From: Heliocybe sulcata
Taxonomy: Eukaryota; Basidiomycota; Agaricomycetes; Gloeophyllales; Gloeophyllaceae
Length of the DNA: 64,000 nt
Direction: 5' to 3'
Assembly (NCBI GenBank): GCA_004369045.1
Contig: ML213503.1
Location: 1 to 64,000, forward strand
The number at the start of each line of letters is the position of its first letter. Position 1 is the stretch's first letter. The notes beneath the pieces were generated by a model that was given only the letters and a program-made list of their open reading frames with translations, was not told where the DNA came from and did no database searches. The translations under genes were made by a program, and so were the position numbers. Positions 1 to 11,049 of this stretch are shown here, piece after piece.

Positions 1-63
1 CTAACCCTAACCCTAACCTAACCCTAACCCTAACCCTAACCTAACCCTAACCCTAACCCTAAC
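1..63. repeat. Telomere repeat array (chromosome end)
   Basis: The window begins with an array of CCCTAA units, the C-rich strand of the TTAGGG telomere repeat used by most filamentous fungi. The array is not perfect: five-base CCTAA units interrupt it at two places. It stops at about base 63, where unique AT-rich sequence starts. Only about ten units are present, so the assembled sequence probably stops inside the telomere. The C-rich strand reading inward shows that base 1 faces the chromosome end. Confidence 0.97.
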
Positions 64-705
64 ACCGTTCACTTAAAAAATTTACCAGTATATACTATCA
101 AACGAGGCGCATAAATCTGCCTATATATGTTTAGGGGTGCGTGCAGGTCTTGCAGGGGTGCAAGGCCCTCCAAAGTCGAGAGCGACGGCCTCGCGACTCG
201 CGACTTGGCCAGTTGCCCGATTTGGCAGGCAGGCCAGCCGCCAGAATGCTCGTCTCGCTCGTTGCGCGAGGGCTGGAGGATTCATTTCTCAACATTTCGC
301 TTATTCCTTTGGCAGAAAGACACTTTATTTTATTCTGAAGCGAACTGTCTACTCAGATTTTCGAAGTGCACCGGTGTCGCCGAGGTGCGGACGGGTGCAC
401 GCTGGCAATCAGCTTTCGCGTCTCGCGACTTTGGTGTTACCCGATAAGGCAGGCGGCACGGCCACTGCACCTCTGGCACGGGTGCACGGGTAAGGACCCT
501 AGGGCGGTTAATTGCTTCACTGCGGCTTCTTGGGATAATATTCGACATGCAACACCTCGAGGAATCGCGAGGCGTGCCGCGCAGCGCCGGTAATCCGCGA
601 GTAGATGCAAAAAACAAGCATGAGAAGGACCCACACGACATGAGTTGCCGTATGACATATTTCATAGTCATCTTACAGTAGAGAGTCAACTGCAAGTCTG
701 TACAT
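64..705. other. Subtelomeric spacer with a diverged direct repeat, no gene seen
   Basis: No convincing coding region is visible here; the short open frames overlap one another and match nothing I know. Two segments, roughly 137-240 and 365-490, look like diverged copies. Both have a stretch rich in GGTGC words, then TCGCGACTT, then a CCCGAT word followed by GGCAGGC and a GGCC word. The spacing between copies is about 235 bases. This may be a remnant of a subtelomeric repeat family. No telomere-linked helicase is present. Confidence 0.45.
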
Positions 706-1944
706 TCACTGACAGCGAGCTGATTTGCTCTCGACAATCGCGTTCACGTACCGCCTAACTTCTCGCAGCCACTCCCGTTTCGTCCACGCATTCTCATGGA
801 GCGCGCCGTCTATCACAGCCAGCCGCCCGATACCATCCATCCCTCTTCCTCTCTGCGACAGCTCGTACAGCGACTCGCCCATTTGCCTCGGCACCACCTC
901 GTCATGCTCACTCACAAGCACGAGCACATCCCGCATCACGCTTTGCAGCACCGAATCCTCGTGTGACTCGCGCATCGCCGCGACCGCGTCCCACTTGTCG
1001 AATGCGAAATTGCCGAGATGGTGGTAGGGCGTCCACGGGGACGGGTAGAGGGCTTTGACCATAGCTGGAATGGAGGCGAAGGGATTCTCAAGCACGAGTC
1101 CGCTTACGTTCGGGTACTCCTGCGTCTTCAGCCGTGCAAGCAAGCATACAGCTGCTGCGCCGCCCAACGAGTGCCCATACAAAATCACCGGGGAGCGGGG
1201 CCATTGTCGGGTGATATGGTCGAGAGTCGCACGGTAGTCGGTGGTGATGCCGTGCTCGGTGGCGCGTCCAGGCGATTTCCAGTAGGAGCGGGGGCCGACG
1301 GCGACGACGCGCGTGGACGATGGGAGAGGGTGGAGAGAGGGACGGGAAGTTAAGAGAGTGGAAAAGACGGGGAGACGGTGGAGCGGCGAGCCAGCGTTGC
1401 CTTTGCCACACGTTAAAATGAGGAGTAGAGGCGAGAAACAGAGAACGTACCTTGCAGATACATGATGACCACGGCGGGCGATTCGCTGGGCGCGTCAGCC
1501 CGCGACGTCACAATGCCTGCCAACCCGCCTCTTCGACCGTTCTCCACGTTTATCTCTTCACAACTAAGCCTTGGATCCAATTTGACGTCTCTGAGCTGCT
1601 CGGTTCGCGCTTCGGGTGGTAGATAACCTGCCTGGGTTGAGAAAGTGTGCGAGATCAAATCAGAGGCGAAAGTCACCCATGTAAATAATCTTCCGCTGGA
1701 ACAAGACCATCATGATGCACTAGCTCTGCTTCAGCGCTTTGCACAAAGCGAGACATCGGGGTTCGACCTTGTACGTCCATAGCGCAAGCGGCAAGCCTAG
1801 GAAAGTGCCAAGGACGAGCGAGAGAGACGGCCGGGTGGAAGCCGCCTCAGGTGTTACAGTGAGAAGGGTCGCCGAGAGCAAAGGCGGCCGTGTACCAAGT
1901 GCGGAGGGAATGTAAAGTGAGGAGAGGCGACGAGAGATCATCAT
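706..1944 (-). CDS. Alpha/beta hydrolase, BEM46/ABHD-like
   Basis: Predicted membrane-anchored serine hydrolase with four exons: 1944-1768, 1719-1677, 1627-1451 and 1400-706. The three introns are 48-50 bases with GT-AG ends, and all joins keep frame. Exon 1 has a hydrophobic stretch near residues 40-58. The join to exon 2 gives a segment containing KIIYMGYLPPEAR, common before the hydrolase core in this group. An oxyanion-type LQGNAG motif is rebuilt across the third intron. The nucleophile elbow is GHSLGG. The Asp in SEHDEVVP and the His in DGALHENAW are good candidates for the rest of the triad. The start was chosen at the first of two adjacent ATGs, 85 bases from the start codon of divergent DSK2; a longer frame upstream would overlap that gene. 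Family membership is seen in sequence. Substrate is unknown; relatives are linked to lipid or acyl-ester hydrolysis. Confidence 0.85.
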
Positions 1945-2029
1945 GAAGCAGAAGGCAGGGTTAGGAGTGACATCATCTAGTGATATCGCACTAACACCGG
2001 CAAACAAGTCTCTCTCTCTCTCTTCCGCA
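1945..2029. promoter_or_regulatory. Short shared promoter between hydrolase and DSK2
   Basis: Only 85 bases separate the two divergent start codons. On the plus strand a run of TC dinucleotides lies at about 2009-2024, just before the DSK2 ATG; such pyrimidine tracts near the start are common in fungal promoters. Because the space is so short, transcription of each gene probably starts inside the other's 5' region or uses very short leaders. This is inferred from spacing and composition. Confidence 0.4.
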
Positions 2030-3363
2030 ATGTCGACAGATTCAGAGCTGCAGATTAACATCAAAGGTACTTTCTTTCGAGAGTGTTCCGGTTCATCGCT
2101 AACCAAGTCAAGGCCCGAATGAACTCAAGCTGCAGATCACCATCGCCCCCGACAAGACCGTGCGCGAGCTCAAGGAGGCCGTCGCCGCAAAGTCAGACGT
2201 CGAGGCCGACCGGCAAAGACTAATCTACTCAGGTCCGTCGTCAATTACACCGAGTAAACCAAACTGACTTTGCGCAGGTCGTGTCCTGAAGGTGCGTATC
2301 GATCGACTCCGCGCTAGGCGCCTAACCCAGCATGCCCCCGCCACAACTCGCAGGACGACGACCCGCTCACAAACTACAAGATCCAAACCGGGCACACCAT
2401 CCACATGGTCAAGTCCGCCAACCGCTCCGGCGCCGCCCCCTCCACCTCCGCCCCGCCCGCCGCGCAGTCCCTCCCCACGATGCAGACCGGCCAGAACCCG
2501 CACGACCCGCTCACCCAGCTCAACTCCCACCTCGGCTACGGTGCCCTCGCCGGCATCAACCCGTTCGCCGACATGGGTCTGAACCCGAACGACCCAAACA
2601 TGATGCAGAGCATGCTCAGCTCGCCGCAGTTCCTCCAGCAGATGGCCGCCACCATGTCCAACCCGGGCGTCATCGACCAGATCATCGCGTCCAATCCCCA
2701 GCTCGCGAGCCAGGGCCCGCGCATCAGGGAGATGTTCCAAAGCGAGCAGTTCAGGAACCTCATGTACGTCGGTCTCTCCTTCCCCTGCCTGTCGTCCCCT
2801 TCACCTACCTCAGGTCGAACCCCGACTCTCTCCGCACAATGCTCCAAATGGCTTCCATGTTCAACGGCGGCGGCGCTGGCGCGAACCCCTTCGCCGCGCC
2901 CCCGTCCTTCCCCGCCCCAGGCGTCCCCGGCCAGCCCTCTACCACCAGTCCCTCCTCCGAAACCGCCACGCCTCCTCCTAACCCACTTGGCATGGACCCG
3001 AACGCGCTGCAGCACATGCTCGCAGCCATGGGTGGTGGAGGCGCAGGTGCAGGTGCAGGCGGTGATCCGTTCGCAGCGCTAAGCGGGCTCGGCGGACTGG
3101 GTGGTCTGGGTGGCCTGGGCGGGCTCGGATCGCCCCCCGCGCCGGCAGACACGAGACCGCCCGAGGAGCGCTTCCAGGTCCAGTTGCAGGTGCGCCTTTC
3201 TTTCCCTTCCTTAGGTCTGCAGGTCTGACTCGACGCGTGCTTCGTCTAGCAACTGCAAGACATGGGCTTCACGAATGCGCAGCAGAACGTGCGTGCCCTG
3301 CTCGCGACAGGCGGGAACGTCCACTCTGCGATCGAGTACATCCTCGGCGGTGGCGGGATATGA
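2030..3363 (+). CDS. DSK2: Ubiquilin/DSK2, UBL-UBA proteasome shuttle
   Basis: Shuttle factor that takes ubiquitinated proteins to the proteasome. Six exons: 2030-2066, 2112-2232, 2278-2291, 2354-2763, 2814-3189 and 3250-3363. The third exon is only 14 bases. The N-terminal ubiquitin-like domain covers about residues 1-75 and includes [12 protein letters not shown] and RLIYSGRVLKDDDPL. The centre has STI1-like helices ([20 protein letters not shown], then [15 protein letters not shown]). A Gly/Ala/Pro-rich linker carries repeated [10 protein letters not shown]. The C-terminal UBA domain has [19 protein letters not shown] and IEYILGG. This UBL-STI1-linker-UBA order is diagnostic. All splice joins restore frame. 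The protein should act in cytosol and nucleus, and is likely constitutively expressed. Confidence 0.95.
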
Positions 3364-4243
3364 TGCGCAGCTAGCATCGATTCCGGCGGGCGGGCGTTTT
3401 CACCACCCGTGATCTTTGGAAGAATATGATCTGTTTAGGTTCGTTTGTTAGAAGGCAAGACAACTAATTGTACTCCTGTATGTATCTATTCGTGCTCGAA
3501 ATTCGAATAACCCAGAAATCTTGCAGCGAGAAGTGGGACGTTCTGCTTCTCGTGGAGATGCTCTCAGCCACGCGTGTAGGGAACAGGAAGCACGCGTTCC
3601 TAGCTCGACATACTTTCGTCTGTCCAGTCCGTGCATCGTGTTTATCATCATAATATCCGGCAAGTACTTGCTATCGTAGCTGGCCCCTGCACGACAAGCG
3701 GGTTATGCGTGTACACCAACGCGTAAGTACTGCGGGAATAGCTATCGAGGTGATTCGGCGCACAGCACCGGGACAACAAATATGAAACTGCTATTTTACG
3801 TCGCATAACTCTCGCCTCTGCGAAGACTGAGATCAGGTAAAGGACAAAACGAATGAACGATGCCATCATCCGGCAATCCCCGCGCACTGTCCTCTCTCAT
3901 CGTTATTGTGTACCCATCGCGTTTCGGGTTGAACCACGGGCCTAAGTGGACCTACCAAGGTACGAGTCGCTCTATAATGCGCGTTATATACGAGGCCACA
4001 GATCCTTACAGCACACGGTGCGACTTGGAAGCTGACCGGCAATACATGCCTTGGGGAAAGTCATTTACGCAGGCACCTCACTCGCAGTCCCCAGCACGAA
4101 AACAGTTACCTATTGTCTTCCATGTCCGCTGTACACACCTCTTTGTTCGAAGCTTACAATGGACTTCAAAATCTTACAAATACGCGGTCCCGGACTACTC
4201 GGAGGACACGATCGCAACCTCCACTGACGACTAGCTAGCCATT
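3364..4243. other. Intergenic, no gene recognised
   Basis: This 880-base stretch follows the DSK2 stop. Its first 100 bases probably hold the DSK2 3' end. A 124-codon open frame at 3860-4234 on the plus strand matches nothing known, has no domain-like pattern, and ends just before the F-box gene, so I do not call it. No RNA gene is visible. Confidence 0.5.
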
Positions 4244-6063
4244 ATGAGAGGTCTTACCATCACGTCGTGCACAGACGTATCCGTGTCTCCCGCCCTCTGT
4301 ACACTCTACGGCCCTCCTACCGACGCGCACCACGTTCAGCCGCCAGGGGCTTTGAAATTGCCTATTGAGATATGGTGGCACATAATTGCGGACTTGAAGA
4401 GAAGCGGTCGCAATTGGAGGAGCAACTTGCACCACCTGTCCCTCATGCACAGGAGCATTACCGATCTCGCATTCGATGCTCTCTGGGAGCACATGGACGA
4501 TCTCGCGCCTCTGCTGATGCTTACTCGCTTCTCCAGACTTGATGGATTTCAGAGAACTCGACCTAGCTATTCAGTAAGTACCGGGACGTTAGTTTTCGAT
4601 GGATAGCCTCACTGATTCGTGCTGTCCAGGTATCTGCACCCCAACGTTCATCCAGCGAAGTCGACTTGGGCCGCTTCAAGGCCTACTCCCAACGCGTCCG
4701 TTCTCTAATCTATACTTACGACGGCAGAGCGAGCCATCCGCTAGTGTCAGCCATCTCTAAGCATACACCCTTCCTTCCTAATCTCCGGCATTTCGTATGG
4801 CGACACCGAGTCCTCAACGACGAACCTGCCTTCTTCTCTAGCAGCATCGCGCCCCTGGTGTACAATTTCTTCGGTCCTTCTTTAACATTCCTCGAAATCA
4901 AAGCCCCATTTAGCAAACCGCGCAGCCGCCCACCTCCGCTCGATTCAAAGCCTATCCCAATATTCCAGGACCTGTGGCAGGCAGCCCCGAATCTCGAGAT
5001 CCTGCGGCTGAGCGGAAGATTTGATTCGCTTGGGCTCGACGGCCTGGCGTATATGCAGCACCTGACGCATCTACGCCTTGGCAATATCTTGGTGCATCCT
5101 TGCCAGCCAGTCAGAGCTGATACCTTCCGCAAGTGGGGCACCGAGCTCGCGGGGCTCAAATCCCTCCGAGTCAACGGTTGCGCGCTCGCACCCGTCCGCA
5201 ATGAGTACAGAGCCGCGCGAACCAAAGCTATTCCCGTCCCTTGCATCTCTGACCTTGGAGAACACTCCTGTAGAGACAGCAGCAAACGTCGTCAAATTAC
5301 TAGGAACACCAAACCTCCAAACTTTCAAAGTTGCAGACCGCACACACGACGTGCCCGCGCAGAAGCTATACGACCTGTTCAAAGCCATCTCGGGTTGCTT
5401 CGCCCGAACACTGGCCACCGTCCATATCACGGTTGGCGCAATATCTCAGTCGAGCACGTCAACGTCGAATAACTGGCTCATGATCGCCCTCGGCCCTCTA
5501 CTCGACCTCCACGCGCTCCACTCCCTCAAGTTAGTCGCGCTGCAAGAACCTCGGCCCACTACAGGTCTAACCGCCACTCCTTCCCATCTTACAGACGACG
5601 ACATCCACATCATGGTGCACGCCTGACCAAACCTCGAGCATCTCAGCCTGCTCGTCCCTTTCACAGGCCTCACCGCTCAAGCCTTCCTCGAGGCGTCGCG
5701 TTTCTCCCTATTACAGACCCTCCGTCTCTGGCAAGTCCGCGACCACTCCACGCCGAGCATCAACTCTCCCCACCTCCCAGAGTTGCAACACCCCAATCTC
5801 CACACCCTGCAGGTACGCTACCACGAGGTGGCAGAGTCGCGCGCCGACGGGCACGCGGGCATGCTGGACGCACTCTTCCCGAACCTCGAGGTAAAGAGCT
5901 TTGATCTGGCTCGGAAGGTTGCCTCGCGATTGCAGGATCTGCGGCAGAATAAGCAGGGTGTGCGCTTATGCGGGGACGAAGACGCGACTTACCGTCCTTG
6001 GAGATGGAGGATGACGACGACACGACGCAGGCCGACGATGAAGACGTCGCCATCGCACCCTGA
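4244..6063 (+). pseudogene. F-box/LRR-type protein gene, broken
   Basis: Remnant of a basidiomycete F-box-like protein, a class whose members recruit substrates to SCF ubiquitin ligases. The first exon (4244-4573) carries an F-box-like start, LPIEIWWHIIADL, at about residues 38-50. A normal intron (4574-4629) leads to a long leucine-rich part with repeated PNL..L...L patterns, such as LPNLRHFVW, APNLEILRLSG and MQHLTHLRLG. The frame then shifts by one near 5190-5230 and continues convincingly (FPSLASLTLENTP, then GTPNLQTFKV). It meets a TGA at 5624-5626 inside a PNLEHLSLL repeat, continues past it in the same frame, and shifts once more near 5975 into an acidic tail ending at 6063. Three separate breaks argue for a decayed gene. 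Single sequencing errors remain possible for the frameshifts. Confidence 0.7.
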
Positions 6064-6254
6064 ACTGTGACGACGCACCGGTTTCGATGTCGACAAGGAT
6101 CGCTATCACCGGGCGAGGGTCCATTCCAAACCCGGACTCCATGGCTTTGACATTGGAGTGCTCAGTAAATAGAGACACTCATTATGAGTAATCAAGTAGT
6201 CTGTATAATATCAATGCCGCTCAAAAGGTTGTAGATTAGAAGGACATATATATA

Positions 6255-8237
6255 TCATATCACACCTAACCCCTGCGTATTCTCCTCATCATCCGTAAGA
6301 TCGCTGAGCTCCGACATCACTTCACCCTGCTCTTCCACAACTACTTCCTCCACCTCACCCTTCACCTTCCTCGCCCTCATCGCTCTGTTCTCCTTCAACC
6401 TCTCCTTCCTCTTCCCCTCCACCTCACTCGCCTTCTGCACTACACTCCGTATCTCCTCCGTCCACCTACCCAAATCAGCCCCACCCTCGTCGATCTCCAA
6501 CCCCGACATCCGATTCAACACCTCCAGCTCCTTCTTCCACACCTCCACATCCTCATACTGCGGCGTCTCCATCACGAGCGGGATATCCCGTACCCGCTCG
6601 TCGGTAACGATATGATGAAACGTTTCCAGACCTAAAAAGCCGCTACTCGTGCCTCAGCACGCGGACCGTCAAACAGCTATAAAAGACGGCTCACAGCCCG
6701 ATATTCTGGTGCCGATCCTTCTTACTCGCAAGGTCTGCTTTTGAGTCGTTGATGTGCATCCCGCGCAAATACTGCAGACCGATCTCGTTCTCGAATTCGT
6801 TCACTACAATCGGCTTTAGCTCACACCGCGAACGAGGATCGGCACGTCTTACTCATCGCTCTGGGGACCAATCAGTATAGCGTAGAGGCACCAGGGGAAG
6901 CGGATGAGCGTGCTTACCGCCAGCCTTCCAAGGTGCGGATGTCGTATCCCTAGTATCCTACATCAGATCCCGACCATTAGTGATATCGTAACACGTACAG
7001 CCGCGAACATGTGGCCTGAAAGAGAGGGGGCTATCAACAAAGGGGAGGACGAAAGTCGCATCCCGGCTACGCACAAGTATCCAGACACACGCCCACGCGC
7101 GACTTGTCCTCCACCAACTTGATGATGCCTCCAATCTCAGCGAACGCTGCGCCAATAACATTCCCAGCGCCTGCCTGAGGGAACGTCAGAGCAGCCCAAA
7201 CTAACTTGTACGACCCACTCACCATGTTTTCAATGACGGTCACAATCTCCCTGGTCTCCTTGTGCGCCCGGTTCAGACACCCGGCGATGTTGGCGATCGC
7301 GGTCTCCTTCGGGATGGCGCCGGTCGTCGAGCCTGGGCTTGCTTTCGTTCTTTCGTCGTATAGACAAGAAAGGCAAAAATGAGCACGCACTGGAAGTTGT
7401 ACAGTTGCAGCCCGAGCTGCTCGCACCGCCTCAGCTCGTCCAGCAGCCCCTCGTACGCCTTCTCGCGTCTCTCCCTAAGGCACCGCATGAACCAACCCGT
7501 CCGACCAGTAAGCTGAACACGCACTCGTCTGGATGCCCGAGGTTGATCAGGTAACTCCCATGAGGAAGAACATGTTTCGGCGAGTACTGCAGAGTCTCGA
7601 GACGAGATTTGAACTTCGCGATGGACTCTTCAGTCTGAGGCGGCCCGGCCCATTTGCGCTGCGACTTGACGAACAGCGCAAAGGCGTTCGCACTGCGAGG
7701 GTCTGCAAGTGTACGCCAGGCTGAGCGGGTAGAACGTACCCGATCGCAGCTGCGTTCGCCACGGCATTTTCGACACCGCCGGCCGCTGAAACGTGAGCAC
7801 CGAGCTTCCATGCGTTCACGGGGCGAGGAGGGAAGTCCGCCAAAGTAGGCTCTGGCGGAGGTTCCTTCTTCTTTCTTTTGCGGGTTGATTTCATCTCTGT
7901 AGCTGGACCTTCAGCTCTGCATACAACCGCACGCAGTGGACATCGCCGGCGTACTTTTTCCATCGTCTCCGTCGTCTACCTCCACTTTCACCTTCTTCGC
8001 CCTCCTTTTCGTAGCCATCTTCGGCTCCTCCTCAGTCGAGTCTACATCCACCTCTACCTTCACCTTCTTCGCAGGCCTTCTCGCATCATCGTCCACGCCC
8101 GACTTGCTGACAGTACGGATGCGCCGCAAAGACTGGGACGAGGCGCGAGATGACGAAGCCACTTGCGGTACAGCTGCTGCAACGACACGTGCGCTCCTGC
8201 GCAACATAATGCTGGTGGGAGGAGTGGATTCAGGCAT
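6255..8237 (-). CDS. APN1: AP endonuclease family 2 (APN1, endonuclease IV type)
   Basis: Zn-dependent endonuclease of base excision repair that cuts the backbone 5' of abasic sites. The gene has several short introns. The core shows [51 protein letters not shown] and MHINDSK followed by [11 protein letters not shown], which are the classic endonuclease IV signatures with their His, Glu and Asp metal ligands. The last exon (from about 6631 down) extends past the barrel as a long charged, partly coiled tail of about 80 residues. The N-terminus differs from the bacterial form. After the first ATG comes [14 protein letters not shown], Arg- and Ser-rich and acid-free, like a mitochondrial presequence, then repeated KKVKVEVD blocks that look like nuclear signals. 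Dual targeting is therefore plausible (inference). A longer in-frame start near 8345 cannot be excluded. Confidence 0.93.
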
Positions 8238-8575
8238 GAGAGGAGTCTGAGCGCGGTAGACGGACGCGTCCCAGACTTCGAGTGTGACGTCACGTGCACG
8301 CGACCGACCCAGAATTTGTGGCAATGCGCCACAAAGTGTGTACAAGTCGCATATCCTGCATAAAATGATCAGAGCTCGACGGCTCGCACATGGCCAAAAC
8401 TACGCCAGCACAAGCAGTCCGCTCATCTTAACCTGGCGCGTTATCATCTGCCACACCTCGGCAACACATCTTTGCGCTTCATGTCCTCCCCGAATGACAA
8501 AGAGATGAAATCAACCATCCCACTCCATTACGTCCAGAAAGCACTCTATACCCCCATCACTGTATACCAGCTTCG
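8238..8575. other. Intergenic between APN1 start and DUS1 end
   Basis: This 338-base gap holds the APN1 promoter on one side and the DUS1 3' end on the other, both genes reading to the left. I see no further gene in it. Confidence 0.5.
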
Positions 8576-10364
8576 CTAAGCCACGGCGACAACAACAGGC
8601 ACCGGATCGCCCTCCAAATCCGGTCCCGGAATACCCTCCTCGCCTGCCTCCGCCTCACCGTGCTTCGCCTTCTTCCCCCCCTCCTCCGCTCCCTCCAACT
8701 CCTCCAACCTCCTCCTCCCCGCCAACGCCTCCTCCAACCTCTTCTCCCCCGCCGGCACCGCCCCCTCCTCCTCCTCCTGTTTCGGCTTCGGTAAAGACCG
8801 CCAATACGGCTGTGCGTACCAATGCGGGAGAACCGGCAACCCAGTGCTCGCGTCAATCGTGACAAGCTCTTCAAGCGTCTTATCGCCTGCTTCTTTCATA
8901 TCCCTCTACCAAGAATTCCGACTCAGTCTCTCATAACATAGTACCCGCGCTCAAGCAAGAACAATGCATCGCCGACTCACCTCCATCCTCTCTCTAACCT
9001 CCAGCACAACCTCCCTATACTCATCCAACTGCTCCCTCCTAATCCTCCCCATCTTTTCTCTCAAATCCTTCTCCCTCCCCAGCGCAGGCCGCAGCAGCTT
9101 AAACAGATGTCCCTTCACCGCACTAAACGGCGTACGCGTCTTCTGCGCAGCCACAATGTCAAGGTACTCCAGCGCGAGTTCGTAGTGCAACTTGTACGTT
9201 CCTGAGAGAGCTTGTGCCAACGAAGGCAGAATGGTGGTGGAGGCGGAGCCAGCTGGGACAGGGTGAGGCGAGCAAGGAGAGGGCGAGGACGGTAGGAAGA
9301 TGGCGGGATTGTAGAGATTCCCCTCGGCGCTCATCACGGCGTCACATCCCGTATACTCAAGGCACCGCGCAATATCAGAGTAAAACAGAACGTTCCCGTT
9401 CGCAAAGACAGGAACAGAGACGGCTTGCTTGACTGCGCGGATTTTATCCCAGTCCGCCAGGCCCTACGGCAATGTCAGCAAAACAACGACAACGAATACA
9501 AGCGAAAAGAGGGGGCTTACGGAGCTGTGCCCTCTTTGATCACGCGTACGGCCATGGCAGGTAAGGATCTGCGCGCCGGCACGTTCCAACATCTTCGCAT
9601 ACTCGACTGTCCTCTCCACAGTCGGAAAAACGCGAAACTTGGCCGTCACAGGCACAGACAGCTTAGTATGCAGCGTATTAACTTGTTTAAAACCTCAGCG
9701 CTCGCCCTTCCGGCTTAAGCTCAAGTACACCACTCACTCATCTCATAAATCAACTCCCACTCCTCCTGCAACCAACACCCATACCGCCCCTTCTTCGCAA
9801 TATCCTGGGGACACCCCAAATTAATATCCACCCCATCGCACCGGTGCTGCAGCGCCAACGCGCTAGTCAACAGCTGCTCGGGATCGTTCGCACAGAACTG
9901 TATTATAAGCGGCCGGTCCTCAACCCCGCCTTCTTCGCCAAAAGCGAGGTTGAAGACGTTTTCGCGAAAGGACTTGTTGCCCTTGCCTTGGTTGTTGGCG
10001 AACATCTATATACACCGTGAGGAACACGAGCACAAGACTGGGGGGGCGGGTGACAAACTTTCGCGTTGATCATGGGCGTATACACCAGCTATCCACTTTC
10101 TCAGACCTCAAACCCCTCCTCATCACCCAACCATATATCCACTCACTTGCGCACCATACCTCCTCGACATCTTTCTCCACGCCTTATCTCACCAAATCAG
10201 AACCACACCCACACACACAGCCAAGGATAGAAAGACTGAGTACTGACCAGCTCGCTCTGATCGACCATCGGCGCGACGACAAGCTTCGGGCTCCCGAGCA
10301 CGTCCCTGTAAAAGTCGTACCCTCCGAGTTTTCTCGGGCGGGGTAGCGGGTCGGTGCCGGGCAT
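8576..10364 (-). CDS. DUS1: tRNA-dihydrouridine synthase, DUS1 type
   Basis: FMN enzyme that reduces uridine to dihydrouridine in the tRNA D-loop; the Dus1 group acts at positions 16/17. The N-terminal exon begins at ATG 10364 with a short leader, then [20 protein letters not shown] and VDQSEL, the Dus1-type FMN motif. Later exons give [18 protein letters not shown], then [62 protein letters not shown] and [18 protein letters not shown]. These are the TIM-barrel and phosphate-binding motifs in order. The helical C-terminal domain follows ([17 protein letters not shown]). The end is a Glu-rich, low-complexity tail with a basic KKAKHGEAE stretch. The Cys in GRYGCWL sits where bacterial Dus enzymes keep their catalytic Cys. 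The tail is probably lineage-specific. Confidence 0.92.
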
Positions 10365-11049
10365 GGCGAGCTTGACGGGGGGAGAGCGCAGAGGGCGCAG
10401 AGTGAAGCGGTGTATGGTTGCAGGACGACTCGGACGGATTTGAGGCAAGGATTTGTCGATCGGACAAGCGGCCAGTGGCTATTTGTCCTTGTTTGTGAGT
10501 AATGGCAGGTTCGCCTCGACTTTACATTACACGCCTCTCCTGCGACGTATACTCGACTTCTGCCTATCGATAACCCTCAGCACCAGACGATCAACCACGA
10601 TTGACTTCGCCCTTACTCTGCGACGACATTTCCTTTCGACCACCACAGAAATATCGAAGACAATATCCAGTTAACAGACCCTCTTCTGCCTTTCCTTGCT
10701 CATATTCGAGATCTCCAGCCGGGACACAGTTAAACGGCGATTTCTCTGGAATATACCAGCGCGTTTACTTGACATTCGCACCTGACATCTGGCTCTTACC
10801 TGTAACAGCCTGCGACCGTCCGCTACTTCCGTGCTGTAGCTGATCTCTAGGTTGCAGGAATCACCCAGATGTCAATGGCTGTGCTCGTCTCAACGATGTG
10901 CACCACCCTCGGACGGCATATTTGCCAGGTAAGAAGTCATCCTTAAATCCAATGCTATCATAGGCTCACCACTCCACCAGTGCGCTAGCAGAGTGCGAGA
11001 TAGTGACCAGTTGGACCTTGCAACCTGTCCGAGCTAGTCTAAGGTGATA
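10365..11049. other. Intergenic, DUS1 upstream region
   Basis: The bases next to 10364 are the presumed DUS1 promoter and leader. Overlapping short open frames occur on the plus strand at 10453-10843 but show no family resemblance. The right end may hold the worn 5' part of the protease remnant that follows. Confidence 0.4.

Noticed and set aside
2225-3152. Long minus-strand open frames opposite DSK2
   Set aside because: They are Gly- and Arg-rich shadows of the GC-rich coding strand; the plus strand has an exact UBL-STI1-UBA protein.
3860-4234. 124-codon frame upstream of the F-box gene
   Set aside because: No similarity, odd composition, and no splice connection to the next gene.
5624-5626. 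TGA in the F-box gene as a recoded codon
   Set aside because: No recoding element is visible, and two other frame breaks in the same gene point to decay.
8557-8899. Arg/Gly-rich 105-codon minus-strand frame overlapping the DUS1 tail
   Set aside because: It is a frame shadow of the Glu-rich DUS1 C-terminus, which continues in frame from a conserved exon.
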